Below, in pieces: positions 8,470 through 17,315 of a stretch of DNA of 64,000 nucleotides. The position numbers and the translations under genes are program-made. The notes under the pieces were generated by a model. The model made no database searches, was not told the origin of the DNA, and was given only the letters and a program-made list of their open reading frames with translations. Source of the DNA: Anaerococcus vaginimassiliensis (GTDB lineage: Bacteria > Bacillota > Clostridia > Tissierellales > Peptoniphilaceae); assembly GCF_900626155.1 (NCBI RefSeq), contig NZ_LR130844.1, forward strand, positions 992,277 to 1,056,276. Reading direction: 5' to 3'. Position 1 is the first letter of the stretch. Every line of letters starts with the position of its first letter.

Positions 8470-8616
8470 GTTACTGGGATAGAGACGGGACTAAAAATCT
8501 GAAAATGTCCTATAATTAGGTGGGTTTGATATATTTGTAAAATAGAATCTTATATTTTGATTAGTTTGGAATATTTCTTATGCTTGGAAAAGAATAATGA
8601 GAGTAAAAGTATCTAT
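8470..8616 (+). repeat. diverged direct repeat, copy B
   Basis: Matches 2,640-2,790 in the same orientation (TACTGGGAtagaGACGGGAC, then ACTAAAAATcTGAAAA, TAATTAGGTGG, GCTTGGAAAAGAA). In this copy the SSB-like frame is closed by several stops, so it is the more decayed one. Confidence 0.65.
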
Positions 8617-8698
8617 AAAGGGTAGGATTTGGTTTACTATTTTTTTATTATTTATAATTTAAAGCTTTCTGCTTACTGGTATTATATTTTTTTAATAA

Positions 8699-8752
8699 AA
8701 AAAACTGGCCCTATTAGTTAGTTTCATTGCTAACTTTTAGGGTCAGTTTTTA
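8699..8752 (-). terminator. intrinsic terminator of the yeiH-family gene (two-sided)
   Basis: A long imperfect hairpin: AACTGGCCCTATTAGTTAG pairs with CTAACTTTTAGGGTCAGTT around an 8-base loop. On the minus strand it is followed by a run of eight T, just after the transporter gene; T residues on the other side could serve plus-strand transcripts too. Confidence 0.8.
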
Positions 8753-8757
8753 AAAGA

Positions 8758-9792
8758 TTATAAGATGCCTAGAACTTTTTCTAGTATTAGGGTTATGGAT
8801 GTGATTGATATAAAGCACACTCCTCCTAAGGCTAGTGGTTTAGCTCCTGATTTTAATAGTTTTACTATATCACTATTAAAACCAATAGCTGACATTGCCA
8901 TTACAATAAAAAATTTGGATAAGTCCTTAAAGGGTTTGAAAAATTCAATATTCACTCCTTTGGCTAGGGCTATGGTTGTAATCAAACTTGCAAGGATGAA
9001 GTAGATTATAAAGAATGGGAAGATTTGCATTATGGATATTTTTTTATTATCTTCTTGTTCAGTATTTCTCATTCTAATGAAGGCTAGTCCTAAGCATATT
9101 GGAATTATTGCTAGGGTTCTAGTCAATTTTACTGTTACAGCCTTATCAAGTGTCTGGCTACCTAGATTATACATTGTATCCCATGTTGATGCGCATGCTG
9201 TAACTGATGATGTATCATTAACAGCAGATCCTGCAAATATACCAAAGGCATTACCATCGGTAGTAGAAAATCCAATCATACGACCTAGGCTTGGAAATAA
9301 AATAGCAGCTAAGATATTAAAAAAGAATATCACGGATATTGCTTGGGCTATCTCATCTTCATCTGCATCTATAACTGGAGCGGCAGCTGCAATTGCAGAG
9401 CCTCCACAAATTGATGATCCAACTCCAACAAGAGTTGCAATATTTCCCTTTATAAGTCCAGACTTGTAGGCTAGGTATGCGATTATAAGTGATGTTGATA
9501 TGGTAGATAGGATGATTGGAAGTGATTGTTTACCAGTTTTTAAAACAATTCCAAGATCAAGACCAAACCCAAGGAGGATCACAGCATATTGAAGGATTTT
9601 CTTTGATGTAAATCTCACACCACCAATATAAGGTTTTTTGTCTTTTATAATTTGACCTAGGAGCATTCCAATTAGAATACCAAAGACTGCTGGGCCTACT
9701 AGTGGAATTCTTTTGCCGATTATCTGGGATATTATTGCAATTATAAGGCAGAGAAGAATCCCTTTTATATTTTTTTCTATAGATTTTATCAT
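8758..9792 (-). CDS. YeiH-family membrane protein (putative sulfate/sulfite-type exporter)
   Basis: 344 residues and about ten membrane segments. Family signatures include PLVGPAVFGILIGMLLG (about 30-46), LQYAVILLGFGLDLG, VGVGSSICGGSAIAAAAPVI and FGIFAGSAVNDTSSVTAC, the last two being the most conserved loops of the UPF0324/YeiH family. Members are thought to export small sulfur anions or sulfonates, but direct evidence is limited. I place the start at the ATG at 9792, because AAAGGAGA lies 6 bases before it and would be inside the gene if the ATG at 9807 were used. It is divergent from a LysR regulator, the common YeiH/YeiE arrangement. Confidence 0.85.
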   Translation of the reverse strand: MIKSIEKNIKGILLCLIIAIISQIIGKRIPLVGPAVFGILIGMLLGQIIKDKKPYIGGVRFTSKKILQYAVILLGFGLDLGIVLKTGKQSLPIILSTISTSLIIAYLAYKSGLIKGNIATLVGVGSSICGGSAIAAAAPVIDADEDEIAQAISVIFFFNILAAILFPSLGRMIGFSTTDGNAFGIFAGSAVNDTSSVTACASTWDTMYNLGSQTLDKAVTVKLTRTLAIIPICLGLAFIRMRNTEQEDNKKISIMQIFPFFIIYFILASLITTIALAKGVNIEFFKPFKDLSKFFIVMAMSAIGFNSDIVKLLKSGAKPLALGGVCFISITSITLILEKVLGIL

Positions 9793-9897
9793 ATATTCTC
9801 CTTTCACTTTTTTTATTATATAATAAATATATATAATGTAAAATTATAATTATTTACTATATGATAAAAATTTATTATGATAAATGTGGAGGATGCT

Positions 9898-10773
9898 ATG
9901 TTAGATTTTAGGATAGAAAGTTTTTTGGAAGTATGTAAATATATGAATTTTACAAGGGCTGCTGAAAGTCTTAATATAACACAGCCAGCCATATCTACTC
10001 ATATTAAATATTTAGAAACCTATTACAATTGTAAACTTTTTTCTAGAAATAAGAGGAATTTGTGTCTAACAGATGAGGGCAAGATTCTAAAATCTGCTTT
10101 ACTTTCTATGTCAAATGATCAAGATAAGTTGAAGACGATATTATCTGAGAAAAAAACTAAGAGTGAAAAAATTTCCTTGGGTTTTACTAGGTCGGTAGGA
10201 GAATATCTAATATTGGATAAGCTTATAGCCCTGATTAAAGAAAAACCTTCTTGTGATTTCCATATTTATTATGAAAATACGGACGAGATTTTAAGTGATA
10301 TTGATAGTGGGAGGATAGACTTTGCTATTATAGAGGGATTTATAAAATCTAGAGATTATTTTATTAAAAAATACAAAAGCGATAGGATTGTTTGCATTAG
10401 CCACAAGGATCACAAGTTTAAAAAACAAGTAAAAAAGTTAACAGACTTATTAGATGAAAGAATTATTATCAGAGAAGACGGATCTGGTACTTTAGCTATA
10501 TTAAAAAATTTTCTAAGAATGGATAATATTGATACGAAAGATTTTGCAAATATCATAGAAATAAATAATATGCGTTCCATAGTAGAAATGCTTAAATCGG
10601 ATTGTGGAATAAGTTTTATTTTTGAATCTTGTGTAAAAAAAGAACTAGAAGAAGGTATTCTCAAGGTTATGGACCTAGAAGATTTCAATCTAGTTCATGA
10701 TTTATCCCTTGTTGCCAGTAAAAATTCAATATTTACTGATTTGTATTTGCAAATAGCTGAAGCTTTTTATTAG
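9898..10773 (+). CDS. LysR-family transcriptional regulator
   Basis: 291 residues with an N-terminal HTH (residues 1-60: FLEVCKYMNFTRAAESLNIT, then QPAISTHIKYLE) and a periplasmic-binding-protein-like effector domain (about 90-290). The start is set at the ATG at 9898, six bases after GTGGAGG; an upstream ATG at 9877 would place that site inside the gene. It is divergent from the yeiH-family gene across about 105 bp of very AT-rich DNA, so it probably controls that transporter and itself. The ligand is unknown, though CysL/YeiE-like regulators paired with YeiH respond to sulfur or nitrogen status. Confidence 0.85.
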   Translation: MLDFRIESFLEVCKYMNFTRAAESLNITQPAISTHIKYLETYYNCKLFSRNKRNLCLTDEGKILKSALLSMSNDQDKLKTILSEKKTKSEKISLGFTRSVGEYLILDKLIALIKEKPSCDFHIYYENTDEILSDIDSGRIDFAIIEGFIKSRDYFIKKYKSDRIVCISHKDHKFKKQVKKLTDLLDERIIIREDGSGTLAILKNFLRMDNIDTKDFANIIEINNMRSIVEMLKSDCGISFIFESCVKKELEEGILKVMDLEDFNLVHDLSLVASKNSIFTDLYLQIAEAFY

Positions 10774-10878
10774 AAAAAATTACATAGTATTAGGTTAAGC
10801 TAAGATGGGTAAAGAAAAATATCGTTTTATAAAAGCAAAAAAATGCCTAATCTCAAGTTTTAAGGTGTCTTACATTAG

Positions 10879-11304
10879 GTGATATCTTTTAGCGATATAA
10901 TTAAGCTTAGAGAAAAAGGAATTAGCTCTATCATACAACTCGATGATCTAATCAAAAAATCTATTGAAGCTGAAATGAAGAGTTTATCTCAAGATATGGA
11001 AAATGTAAATACTATAAATAAGTATCGTGAAATCTATAAATACCACAAGAAAAACTCTGATGATAAGCAATTTTCAGAAGAATATTATAGCGAACTTTCC
11101 GTCTATAAAATAGCTGCTAAAGAAATCTTAGAAAATTATAAAAAACTACCAAACATAAAAGAAATATTAACCAAACTCGATAAATTGCAAGAAAAAAAGA
11201 ACACCCTTATGGAAGAGTATTCTTTGAATAAAGAATAATGTTCTAACCTTGCTCAGTATAGGAAAAACTATGAAAATTATTATGGAAAGTAAGTAGAAAG
11301 ATAA
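10879..11304 (+). pseudogene. relaxase-like C-terminal fragment (copy 2) with two in-frame stops
   Basis: From a GTG at 10,879 the frame runs 119 residues to a TAA at 11,236 and would continue in the same frame (CSNLAQYRKNYENYYGK, TAA, VER, TAA) to 11,304. Its last 49 codons match the fragment at 1-147 almost residue for residue. The protein is mostly helical and charged (IIQLDDLIKKSIEAEMKSL). The N-terminal nuclease part is absent, so this is a severed 3' end of a relaxase-like mobilisation gene; the family call is tentative. No good ribosome site precedes the GTG. Confidence 0.45.
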
Positions 11305-11590
11305 AATAAAATGAAATTCTAAACAAGTTAACATACAAAACAAAATTCTAATTATTATGGGAGTCAAGATATTTTTATATTTAATTCAAGATATTAAACA
11401 TACTCATTTCACTTATACAATAATCCTTTGTTCATTTAGAGACTGTGTGAAATTTCCTAGGGGTAGGAGAGGAAAAAGAAATAGCAGAGCAAGCTTTAAC
11501 ACTAACTCTACTATTAGGTCCAACTTTGTGGGGGCACATTACTAATATAAATTGAGTTATAGGGTCAGTTTTTATAAATTTATTACAAAT
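11305..11590. other. gene-free stretch with coding relics
   Basis: About 290 bp without a supported gene. A short frame near 11,470-11,550 (EEKEIAEQALTLTLLLGPTL) looks like the end of a former protein I cannot name. GGGTCAGTTTTTA at about 11,560 repeats one arm of the terminator at 8,699-8,752. Confidence 0.3.
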
Positions 11591-11621
11591 TTTTAGTTAA
11601 TTTTTTCATGATTTTTCAAAA

Positions 11622-12326
11622 TCATTTATTTTCATATTTTAAAAATTTATTAGATAGGTAAAGGAACACCATTAATTCGCCGAGGGCAAAAATAGCTAGC
11701 AAAGCTAAATCGTGTGAGCTAATAAACCTAAAGTTATTTGCTTCTATTGCCAAATAGCTTAATCCTATTATTTTTAGGGCCTTGTAGGAGGTAGCAAAAC
11801 CAACCATGGTAAATACGCTGGATAAGAGAACTATTATACCAAAAGACCTTATCCTTATGGCAAGGGCGCCGAATATCCCTATAATAGGCAAAGCCAACAA
11901 GATGCTTAGTCCTGTATAATAAAAGTATATACCAAAATCAATTCTCGAAAAGCCTCCTATATATTTTCCTCCCAAGTAGAAAAGTCCTAGAAAGTAAGCT
12001 TGGCAAAGGCAAATAATAAGAAAGGCTAAAATCAACTTTGCCCCCACAAAGGCTATATTTTTCTTTGGGCTAAGTCTAATAAATTTTAGTCCTGCTCTGT
12101 GTTCTGTCGTCCAAAGACTTGCTATTATGATTGCAATTAAAGGGATATAGAAAAATGAAAAGTAAAATAGACTTACCTGGGTCCACAGACTCTGCCATTC
12201 TTGTGTCAATATTTGTCTATTTCCCATATAGTTTATAAGGCCAAATGCGTTGGCTAATAAGGGTATTATCAGACTTACCAACAAGATATTTGTAAATTTT
12301 ATTTTTTTAAATTCTAATTTTAACAT
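11622..12326 (-). CDS. lantibiotic/bacitracin-type ABC transporter permease
   Basis: 234 residues, six membrane segments, no ATPase motif. The sequence near residues 43-75 (EWQSLWTQVSLFYFSFFYIP) and the cytoplasmic loop TTEHRAGLKFIRLSPKK are typical of the LanE/LanG and BcrB-like ABC-2 permeases that remove lantibiotics or bacitracin from the membrane. AGGAGG precedes the ATG. It is the last of three co-directional genes (ATPase, permease, permease), starting 8 bp after the upstream permease, so the three form one exporter with two different permease halves. I infer producer-independent self-protection, as no bacteriocin gene is visible. Confidence 0.8.
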   Translation of the reverse strand: MLKLEFKKIKFTNILLVSLIIPLLANAFGLINYMGNRQILTQEWQSLWTQVSLFYFSFFYIPLIAIIIASLWTTEHRAGLKFIRLSPKKNIAFVGAKLILAFLIICLCQAYFLGLFYLGGKYIGGFSRIDFGIYFYYTGLSILLALPIIGIFGALAIRIRSFGIIVLLSSVFTMVGFATSYKALKIIGLSYLAIEANNFRFISSHDLALLAIFALGELMVFLYLSNKFLKYENK

Positions 12327-12334
12327 TTTTCCTC

Positions 12335-13087
12335 CTAGTCTTTATATAAATTGTAAGACTTCATTGCCCTTAGGTATGTTAGACAAGCTATTAAAAGAAT
12401 AAGGGCAATTATTGGTGTATAAAAATTTATTGGATTTAGAACCTGGATAAATTTTCCACCTTCGTTTACATAGGAAATATTCATTAGACTTGCCATCCAT
12501 GCGAATGGATTTACAAAAGAAAGAATTTGTGATGTTAGCATGGTGATTACTCCAGTTAGACCTCCAATTATCGCTATAAATGATAGGGTGTAGACTCTTT
12601 TTGATTTCATTTCTATTATCATAAATAGGCCCATAAAAAATAAATTTATTATTATGGCAGATATATTTACCAAGCCAAATCTTAATATCATGTCAGTATC
12701 CATATTAAAATGAGCTGACTTTTTTGCTAGTAGAAGAAAAACAATAGCTTCTACTATTTGCAGTAAAACTAGTTTTAGGGATAGGTTTTTAAATTTATTT
12801 ATGAGTATAGAGTTTACTTTTTCTCCAAGACTTACTTGTAACTGCCACATCTTATTTTTTTCCTCGATTTCAATCACTTTTTTAACCAAAGATGAGATTA
12901 AAATTGGATTTATCAATAAGGAAATAAATAAATAGGTGTCTAAAATGTTGGCTAGGGGATAATTTCCCTCCGCAAATGATTTTGAATGGCTGACCCCTGC
13001 TACCATTAGCATTTGAGCGAAAAATACTATTAGAATTAGGAAATTTATCCCAAGTTTTTTGTATTTTTTTCTTTCTAAATTTGCCAT
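12335..13087 (-). CDS. ABC transporter permease, second subunit of the lantibiotic-type exporter
   Basis: 250 residues with six membrane segments and the charged N-terminus typical of these permeases (MANLERKKYKKLGINFL). The cytoplasmic loop IEEKNKMWQLQVSLGEKVNS parallels the TTEHR loop of the partner permease. I set the start at the ATG at 13,087, one base after the ATPase stop. A TTG at 13,108 would overlap the ATPase gene by 20 bases without a ribosome site. It is translationally coupled to the ATPase and presumably pairs with the 234-residue permease downstream. Confidence 0.78.
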   Translation of the reverse strand: MANLERKKYKKLGINFLILIVFFAQMLMVAGVSHSKSFAEGNYPLANILDTYLFISLLINPILISSLVKKVIEIEEKNKMWQLQVSLGEKVNSILINKFKNLSLKLVLLQIVEAIVFLLLAKKSAHFNMDTDMILRFGLVNISAIIINLFFMGLFMIIEMKSKRVYTLSFIAIIGGLTGVITMLTSQILSFVNPFAWMASLMNISYVNEGGKFIQVLNPINFYTPIIALILLIACLTYLRAMKSYNLYKD

Positions 13088-13088
13088 A

Positions 13089-13982
13089 TTAAGACCTGCT
13101 TTCTTCAATAAAGAGTTTTTCTAGGCTTTCTTTTTCTTCTTCAATTCTATATATATCAACCTTTCCGTGCAAGAAATTTACTATCTCAGAAATTTTTTGG
13201 TTAGAAACTTTGCCCAAAATGACCTTTTTACCATCTATCCTTACCTGATCTAAGTCTAAAAGATTAACAGCTTTTTGATTGTCAGATGTTTGGATTGAAA
13301 TAAATGGTGGGTGGAGTTTCCTATAGTCTTCCAAGCTTCCATTATAAGTTAATTTTCCTCCCTTGAGGATGCCGATGTGGGTAGAAATTTTTTCTATCTC
13401 ATCAAGAATATGGGAAGAAATCAGAATGCTTGTAGAAGTGTTTTTTACTATATTTTTAAATAAGCTTCTCATTTCCTCAATTCCCTGAGGATCAAGGCCA
13501 TTTATAGGTTCATCTAGGATTAATAACTTTGGACTACCGATTAGGGCAATTGCTATTCCAAGTCTTTGCTTCATACCTAGCGAATAATCCCTAGCCTTTT
13601 TCTTGCCAACATTAGTAAGGCCAACAAGGTCAAGAGTTTTTGAAATTTCTGCCTTATCTATTCCCTTAAGCTCGCAAATTATTTCAAGATTTTCATAGCC
13701 ACTTAAGTGGTCGTAGAAAGACGGATTTTCAATTAGGGCTCCGAGATTTTTGTTAAGGTCTTTTTGGTTTTTAGGACTTACTTCTTTGCCAAAAACCCTA
13801 ATTTCTCCTCCGTCTTTTTTAACAAGTCCAAGTATAAGCTTCATAAGAGTTGACTTACCAGCTCCATTTTTGCCTATTAGACCATAAATAGCTCCTTCCT
13901 CTATTGCCAAAGAGTCAATATCTAGGACTTTCTTCTTGTTATATGATTTTTGTAGATTTTTTATTTCTAAGATTTTTTCCAT
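13089..13982 (-). CDS. ABC transporter ATP-binding protein (BcrA-like, antimicrobial-peptide export)
   Basis: 297 residues. Walker A GKNGAGKS (about 37-44), Q-loop region, signature YSLGMKQRLGIA (about 138-149), Walker B LLILDEPINGLD (about 158-169) and the H-loop ISSHIL. The YSLGMKQRLGIA signature and the roughly 80-residue C-terminal extension are characteristic of the BcrA/lantibiotic-protection ATPases. It is first in an operon with two permeases. A divergent response regulator starts 125 bp away, consistent with peptide-sensing control of this exporter. Confidence 0.85.
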   Translation of the reverse strand: MEKILEIKNLQKSYNKKKVLDIDSLAIEEGAIYGLIGKNGAGKSTLMKLILGLVKKDGGEIRVFGKEVSPKNQKDLNKNLGALIENPSFYDHLSGYENLEIICELKGIDKAEISKTLDLVGLTNVGKKKARDYSLGMKQRLGIAIALIGSPKLLILDEPINGLDPQGIEEMRSLFKNIVKNTSTSILISSHILDEIEKISTHIGILKGGKLTYNGSLEDYRKLHPPFISIQTSDNQKAVNLLDLDQVRIDGKKVILGKVSNQKISEIVNFLHGKVDIYRIEEEKESLEKLFIEESRS

Positions 13983-14107
13983 AATTATTCCTCCTACAAA
14001 AAGGATACCAGGCTAAGATAAAAATAAGCTTTAAGCAAGGTCACTTTTACATCACAAAAACTAAAAATCAAAAGTTTGGTGTATAATTAGGGTAGCAAGG
14101 AGGACTT

Positions 14108-14803
14108 ATGGATTTTAGAAATAATTTTTCTATACTAATAGTAGATGACGAAACAAATTTATTGGAAAATTTATATAATTTTTTGAAGGACAAGGGTTTT
14201 AATAGGGTTTATACTGCCAAAAACTTAAAGGAATCAAGGTTTAAACTAGCAAATTTAAAAATAGACCTAGTGGTCCTTGACCTGATGCTTCCAGATGGAA
14301 GTGGTTTTGATCTATTGAAGGAAATAAGGAAGACTTCAGATATGGCAGTCATAATCCTCTCTGCCCTTGATGGGATAGATGACAGGAAGGAAGGTTTTGA
14401 AAACAAAGCCGACGACTACCTAGTCAAGCCCTTTTTCCCTGATGAACTCCTTTGGAGGATTGATGCAGTTTTAAGAAGAAGCAAAAAAATTAAAAAAGAA
14501 GAAAAAATATCTTTAGGCAAGGTTATTTTCGATAAATCCAAGGGCATCCTTATAAAAAACAATGATGAAATTCCCCTAACTGCCACCCAATTTAAAATCC
14601 TTGCATATTTGGCTGATAATATGAATATGATTGTATCTATTGACCGTATTTTGGAAAATATCTGGGAAGATTCCTATGGTTATGAAAATACATTGATAAC
14701 CCACATTTACAGGATTCGTGAAAAACTCGAAGACAATCCGAGAGAGCCAAAAATCTTGATAACTATCAAGGGTTTGGGCTATAAACTTGTGAAAGAAGAC
14801 TAG
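14108..14803 (+). CDS. OmpR-family response regulator
   Basis: 231 residues. The receiver domain has the acidic pair D13-D14, phospho-acceptor D58 (LVVLDLMLPDGSG), S85 and K107 (VKPFFP). The C-terminal winged helix spans about 135-230 (LTATQFKILAYLADN; NTLITHIYRIREKLEDN; ITIKGLGYKLV). AAGGAGG precedes the ATG, and an extended -10 TGGTGTATAAT lies at about 14,080. The kinase gene begins one base after its stop. Divergence from the ABC exporter genes suggests it activates them on peptide or cell-envelope stress; this is inferred from arrangement. Confidence 0.88.
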   Translation: MDFRNNFSILIVDDETNLLENLYNFLKDKGFNRVYTAKNLKESRFKLANLKIDLVVLDLMLPDGSGFDLLKEIRKTSDMAVIILSALDGIDDRKEGFENKADDYLVKPFFPDELLWRIDAVLRRSKKIKKEEKISLGKVIFDKSKGILIKNNDEIPLTATQFKILAYLADNMNMIVSIDRILENIWEDSYGYENTLITHIYRIREKLEDNPREPKILITIKGLGYKLVKED

Positions 14804-14804
14804 T

Positions 14805-16100
14805 ATGTTTAATTATATAATAAAAAGATTCAAAAAAATCGTCATAAGAATCCTTGTCCTGATGTTTTTTCTGACATTTTCGCTAATGGCTTTTCTCTAC
14901 CTCAATTACAAGTTGGGAAATAAATATCCAAACCCTGATTATGTTTATACTTATATAGATAACAACAAAACAGATACCTATCTCAATGAAAAAAACAAGG
15001 AATTTTTAAAAGAAAAAGATATTTGGGCGATAAGGCTAGATAAAAATGGCGAAGTCATCGAATCCTTCAACAAGCCAAGAGAGATTAAAAATAAATTCGA
15101 GATCACAGATGTAGCTGGCTTTACCAGGTATTACTTAGCTGATTATCCCGTTTTCACCTATATTATTGAAGGTGGTCTAATCCTTTTTGCCTATCCAAAA
15201 AATTCTCTAGATAAGTTTCCCTTTAATTACTATAGCTACAAAAATTTAATTTTTAACCTGTGGATATTTGCCCTATTTTTAATTTTATTTTTACTCTTTG
15301 TCTATATTTTTTACAGAATAGATATAAGGAACATCCTTAAAAATATTCTTCCATTTCAAAAGGGAATTGATGAACTTTTTGAAGACGACTATGAAAAATT
15401 AGATGAAAGTGGAGAATTAAGAGACCTTGCCCTTTCAATTAACAAGGCAAACGAAAAATATAATAACTTAAAAAAATCACAAAGTAAGTGGATAAGGGGA
15501 GTTAGCCACGATGTGAGGACTCCTCTTGCAAAAATTTCCTGGGAACTGAATAAGGAAAACAAAAATGACCTCGATACAAAAAATATCCAAGACCAAGTTT
15601 TAAAAATTTCAAATATTTTAGAAGGCCTAAATTTAACTCTGTCCCTTGCCAATATCGATAAAGAAAGTTTCAAGGCAGATAATCCTTTAAAGATAATACG
15701 AAAACTAATAGTAGACAAATTAAATGAAAATCCAGGTAGACAGATCATTTTTGAAAATAAACTAGAAAACCAGGACTTGAGGATTAAAATGGATCCTACC
15801 TTATTTTATAGGATGAACGAAAACATCTTAAAAAATTCACTAATTTATACTGATGGGAAAATCAAGCTGACTCTTTCTGCTTATGAAGATAAAATAATTA
15901 TAACTATCCTAGATCAAGGTCCAGGAATTTCCGAGGATATTATAAAAAAAATTAGCAAGGAAGATTTGACCAATGTTACAAAGCATGGTTTGGGGATTTT
16001 TATTGCTGAGCAAATAGCTAAATTGCATGATGGAAAATTTATCATAGAAAACAAAAACCCAGGTCTTAAAGTTTCCTTTATCTTTGACCTAGTGAATTGA
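14805..16100 (+). CDS. sensor histidine kinase paired with the adjacent regulator
   Basis: 431 residues. One membrane segment at about 14-33, an extracytoplasmic region of roughly 110 residues, a second membrane segment at about 147-168, then the dimerisation helix with H-box GVSHDVRTPLAKI and the ATPase domain with N-box MNENILKNSLIY, G1 ILDQGPGIS and G2 KHGLGIFIAEQIAKLH. The sizeable external sensor distinguishes it from the sensor-less BceS group and fits kinases such as NisK-like ones that bind a peptide directly. It is coupled to the regulator gene (1-bp spacing). Confidence 0.85.
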   Translation: MFNYIIKRFKKIVIRILVLMFFLTFSLMAFLYLNYKLGNKYPNPDYVYTYIDNNKTDTYLNEKNKEFLKEKDIWAIRLDKNGEVIESFNKPREIKNKFEITDVAGFTRYYLADYPVFTYIIEGGLILFAYPKNSLDKFPFNYYSYKNLIFNLWIFALFLILFLLFVYIFYRIDIRNILKNILPFQKGIDELFEDDYEKLDESGELRDLALSINKANEKYNNLKKSQSKWIRGVSHDVRTPLAKISWELNKENKNDLDTKNIQDQVLKISNILEGLNLTLSLANIDKESFKADNPLKIIRKLIVDKLNENPGRQIIFENKLENQDLRIKMDPTLFYRMNENILKNSLIYTDGKIKLTLSAYEDKIIITILDQGPGISEDIIKKISKEDLTNVTKHGLGIFIAEQIAKLHDGKFIIENKNPGLKVSFIFDLVN

Positions 16101-16193
16101 AAATTTATTATAATAGATAACAATATTTCTACTTTACATGAGGAAAAAAATTAGACCATAGTTTCTAAACTTATCCCTAAACTTAGACCGATT

Positions 16194-16229
16194 AGCAGAG
16201 TTAGCGTTAAAGCTTACTCTGCTTTTTTT
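16194..16229 (+). terminator. intrinsic terminator of the two-component operon
   Basis: AGCAGAGT and ACTCTGCT pair around a 14-base loop and are followed by seven T residues, about 95 bp after the kinase stop. Confidence 0.8.
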
Positions 16230-16241
16230 AGCTAAGATTAT

Positions 16242-16698
16242 CCTTTTTTGTTATAATTATACTAACAAGGAGTGTATATATGGAAACTACTATTAATCTT
16301 TACCAAAAATTATGGCAGGCTTCTGATGATCTTAGGTCTCAGATGGATGCCAATGAATATAAGAACTATTTATTAGGAATAATTTTTTATAAATATTTAT
16401 CAGATAAGATGCTTGATGAGGTTGGCAAGTTACTGGAAGTTGATGATGCTGATCTTAATGAGATTCAAGCCATGTATGAGGAAGAAATGCAAGGGGATGA
16501 TGCTGACCTTATTGTTGATGAGCTTAGGAATAAATTTTCCTTTGTAATATCTCCAGACCATACCTTTACCCATTTTATAAAACAAATTGAAGAAGGAAGC
16601 TTCCAGCTAGATGATCTGGGTCAGGCTTTCAATGAAATCGAGCGAGCTGATAAGGACTTTAATGGATTGTTTGAAGATATAGACCTCTACTCAAACAA
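16242..16698 (+). repeat. direct repeat: hsdM promoter and 5' end, copy 1
   Basis: About 455 bp, from CCTTTTTTGTTATAATTATA through the first 140 codons of hsdM, that recur at 23,680-24,136 in the same orientation. The promoter and first ~130 bp are nearly identical; the remainder differs by scattered, mostly synonymous changes. Confidence 0.85.
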
Positions 16699-16960
16699 GC
16701 TAGGCAAGCTTCCCCAAGAGAAGAACAAACGCATATCAAAGGTTATGAAACAATTTGCCGAGGTTAACTTTGCCAACTATTCTGGCGATGTCCTTGGTGA
16801 TGTTTACGAGTATATGCTAGCAAACTTTGCCTCAGAATCAGGCAAAAAAGCAGGAGAATTCTATACTCCACAGCCAGTATCAAGGCTTATGGCAATGATA
16901 GCTATGGATGGCAAGGAAGATAAGGCGGGACTTACTGTATTTGAAAAAACTGTAGCGTAA
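16280..16960 (+). pseudogene. hsdM: type I restriction-modification methyltransferase HsdM, truncated after 226 residues (copy 1)
   Basis: The N-terminal helical domain of HsdM is intact (LYQKLWQASDDLRSQMDANE; YLLGIIFYKYLSD; EIERADKDFNGLFEDIDLYS). The methylase domain begins (GEFYTPQPVSRLMAMIAM) but ends at LTVFEKTVA just before motif I (normally DPTMGSGSL). All catalytic motifs are missing, so it cannot methylate. Full HsdM proteins are about 500 residues. No hsdS or hsdR is present. RBS AAGGAG and a TATAAT-type -10 (16,253) are shared with the second copy. The cut at motif I and abrupt change in sequence mark a recombination joint. Confidence 0.85.
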
Positions 16961-17024
16961 ATGATACAATTTAACATCATAGAATATGGCTGTTTCAAGC
17001 CTTTATAAGATATTTGATTAGTAT

Positions 17025-17051
17025 AGACCATAAAGATTAGGTCTTTTTTTA
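17025..17051 (+). terminator. possible weak terminator
   Basis: AGACC (17,025-17,029) and GGTCT (17,040-17,044) can pair and are followed by seven T. The short stem makes it a weak candidate. The remainder of 16,961-17,220 shows nothing I recognise. Confidence 0.35.
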
Positions 17052-17224
17052 TTGCTCATTTTCCTAAAATTTAGTTTATGCACACCCCTTGGAAATTAAA
17101 TACTTATTCTTTTTAATGCTTATGAAAAAAAGGGTGTCTTTTGAAGTTGGCAGGGTTTTCAAAAATTAATAAATATTTCGGGACATTTTTCACTATTTTC
17201 ATATCTATATGTAGAGGGTCATAT

Positions 17225-17295
17225 TTATTAAGATTTATTAGGTGCATCTATATAAATATAGATGCTTGATTAATCTTAATAATAAAAACCTAATA
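17225..17295 (+). promoter_or_regulatory. nested inverted repeats upstream of the DUF4417 pseudogene
   Basis: An outer 11-bp perfect repeat TTATTAAGATT/AATCTTAATAA (17,225-17,235 and 17,272-17,282) encloses an inner 10-bp perfect hairpin GCATCTATAT-AA-ATATAGATGC (17,244-17,265). A third pairing, TATTAGG (17,236) with CCTAATA (17,289), would compete with the outer stem. Placed 20-90 bp before the start codon, it may be an operator or a switchable 5' leader. Confidence 0.45.
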
Positions 17296-17315
17296 TTTTA
17301 AATAGGAGGATATTT

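Noticed and set aside
9032-9469. 145-codon open frame on the plus strand
   Set aside because: It is fully antisense to the yeiH-family transporter gene, lacks a ribosome site, and its composition follows the reverse of membrane-segment codons.
15389-15748. 119-codon open frame on the minus strand
   Set aside because: It is antisense to the catalytic part of the histidine kinase and has no supporting start signals.
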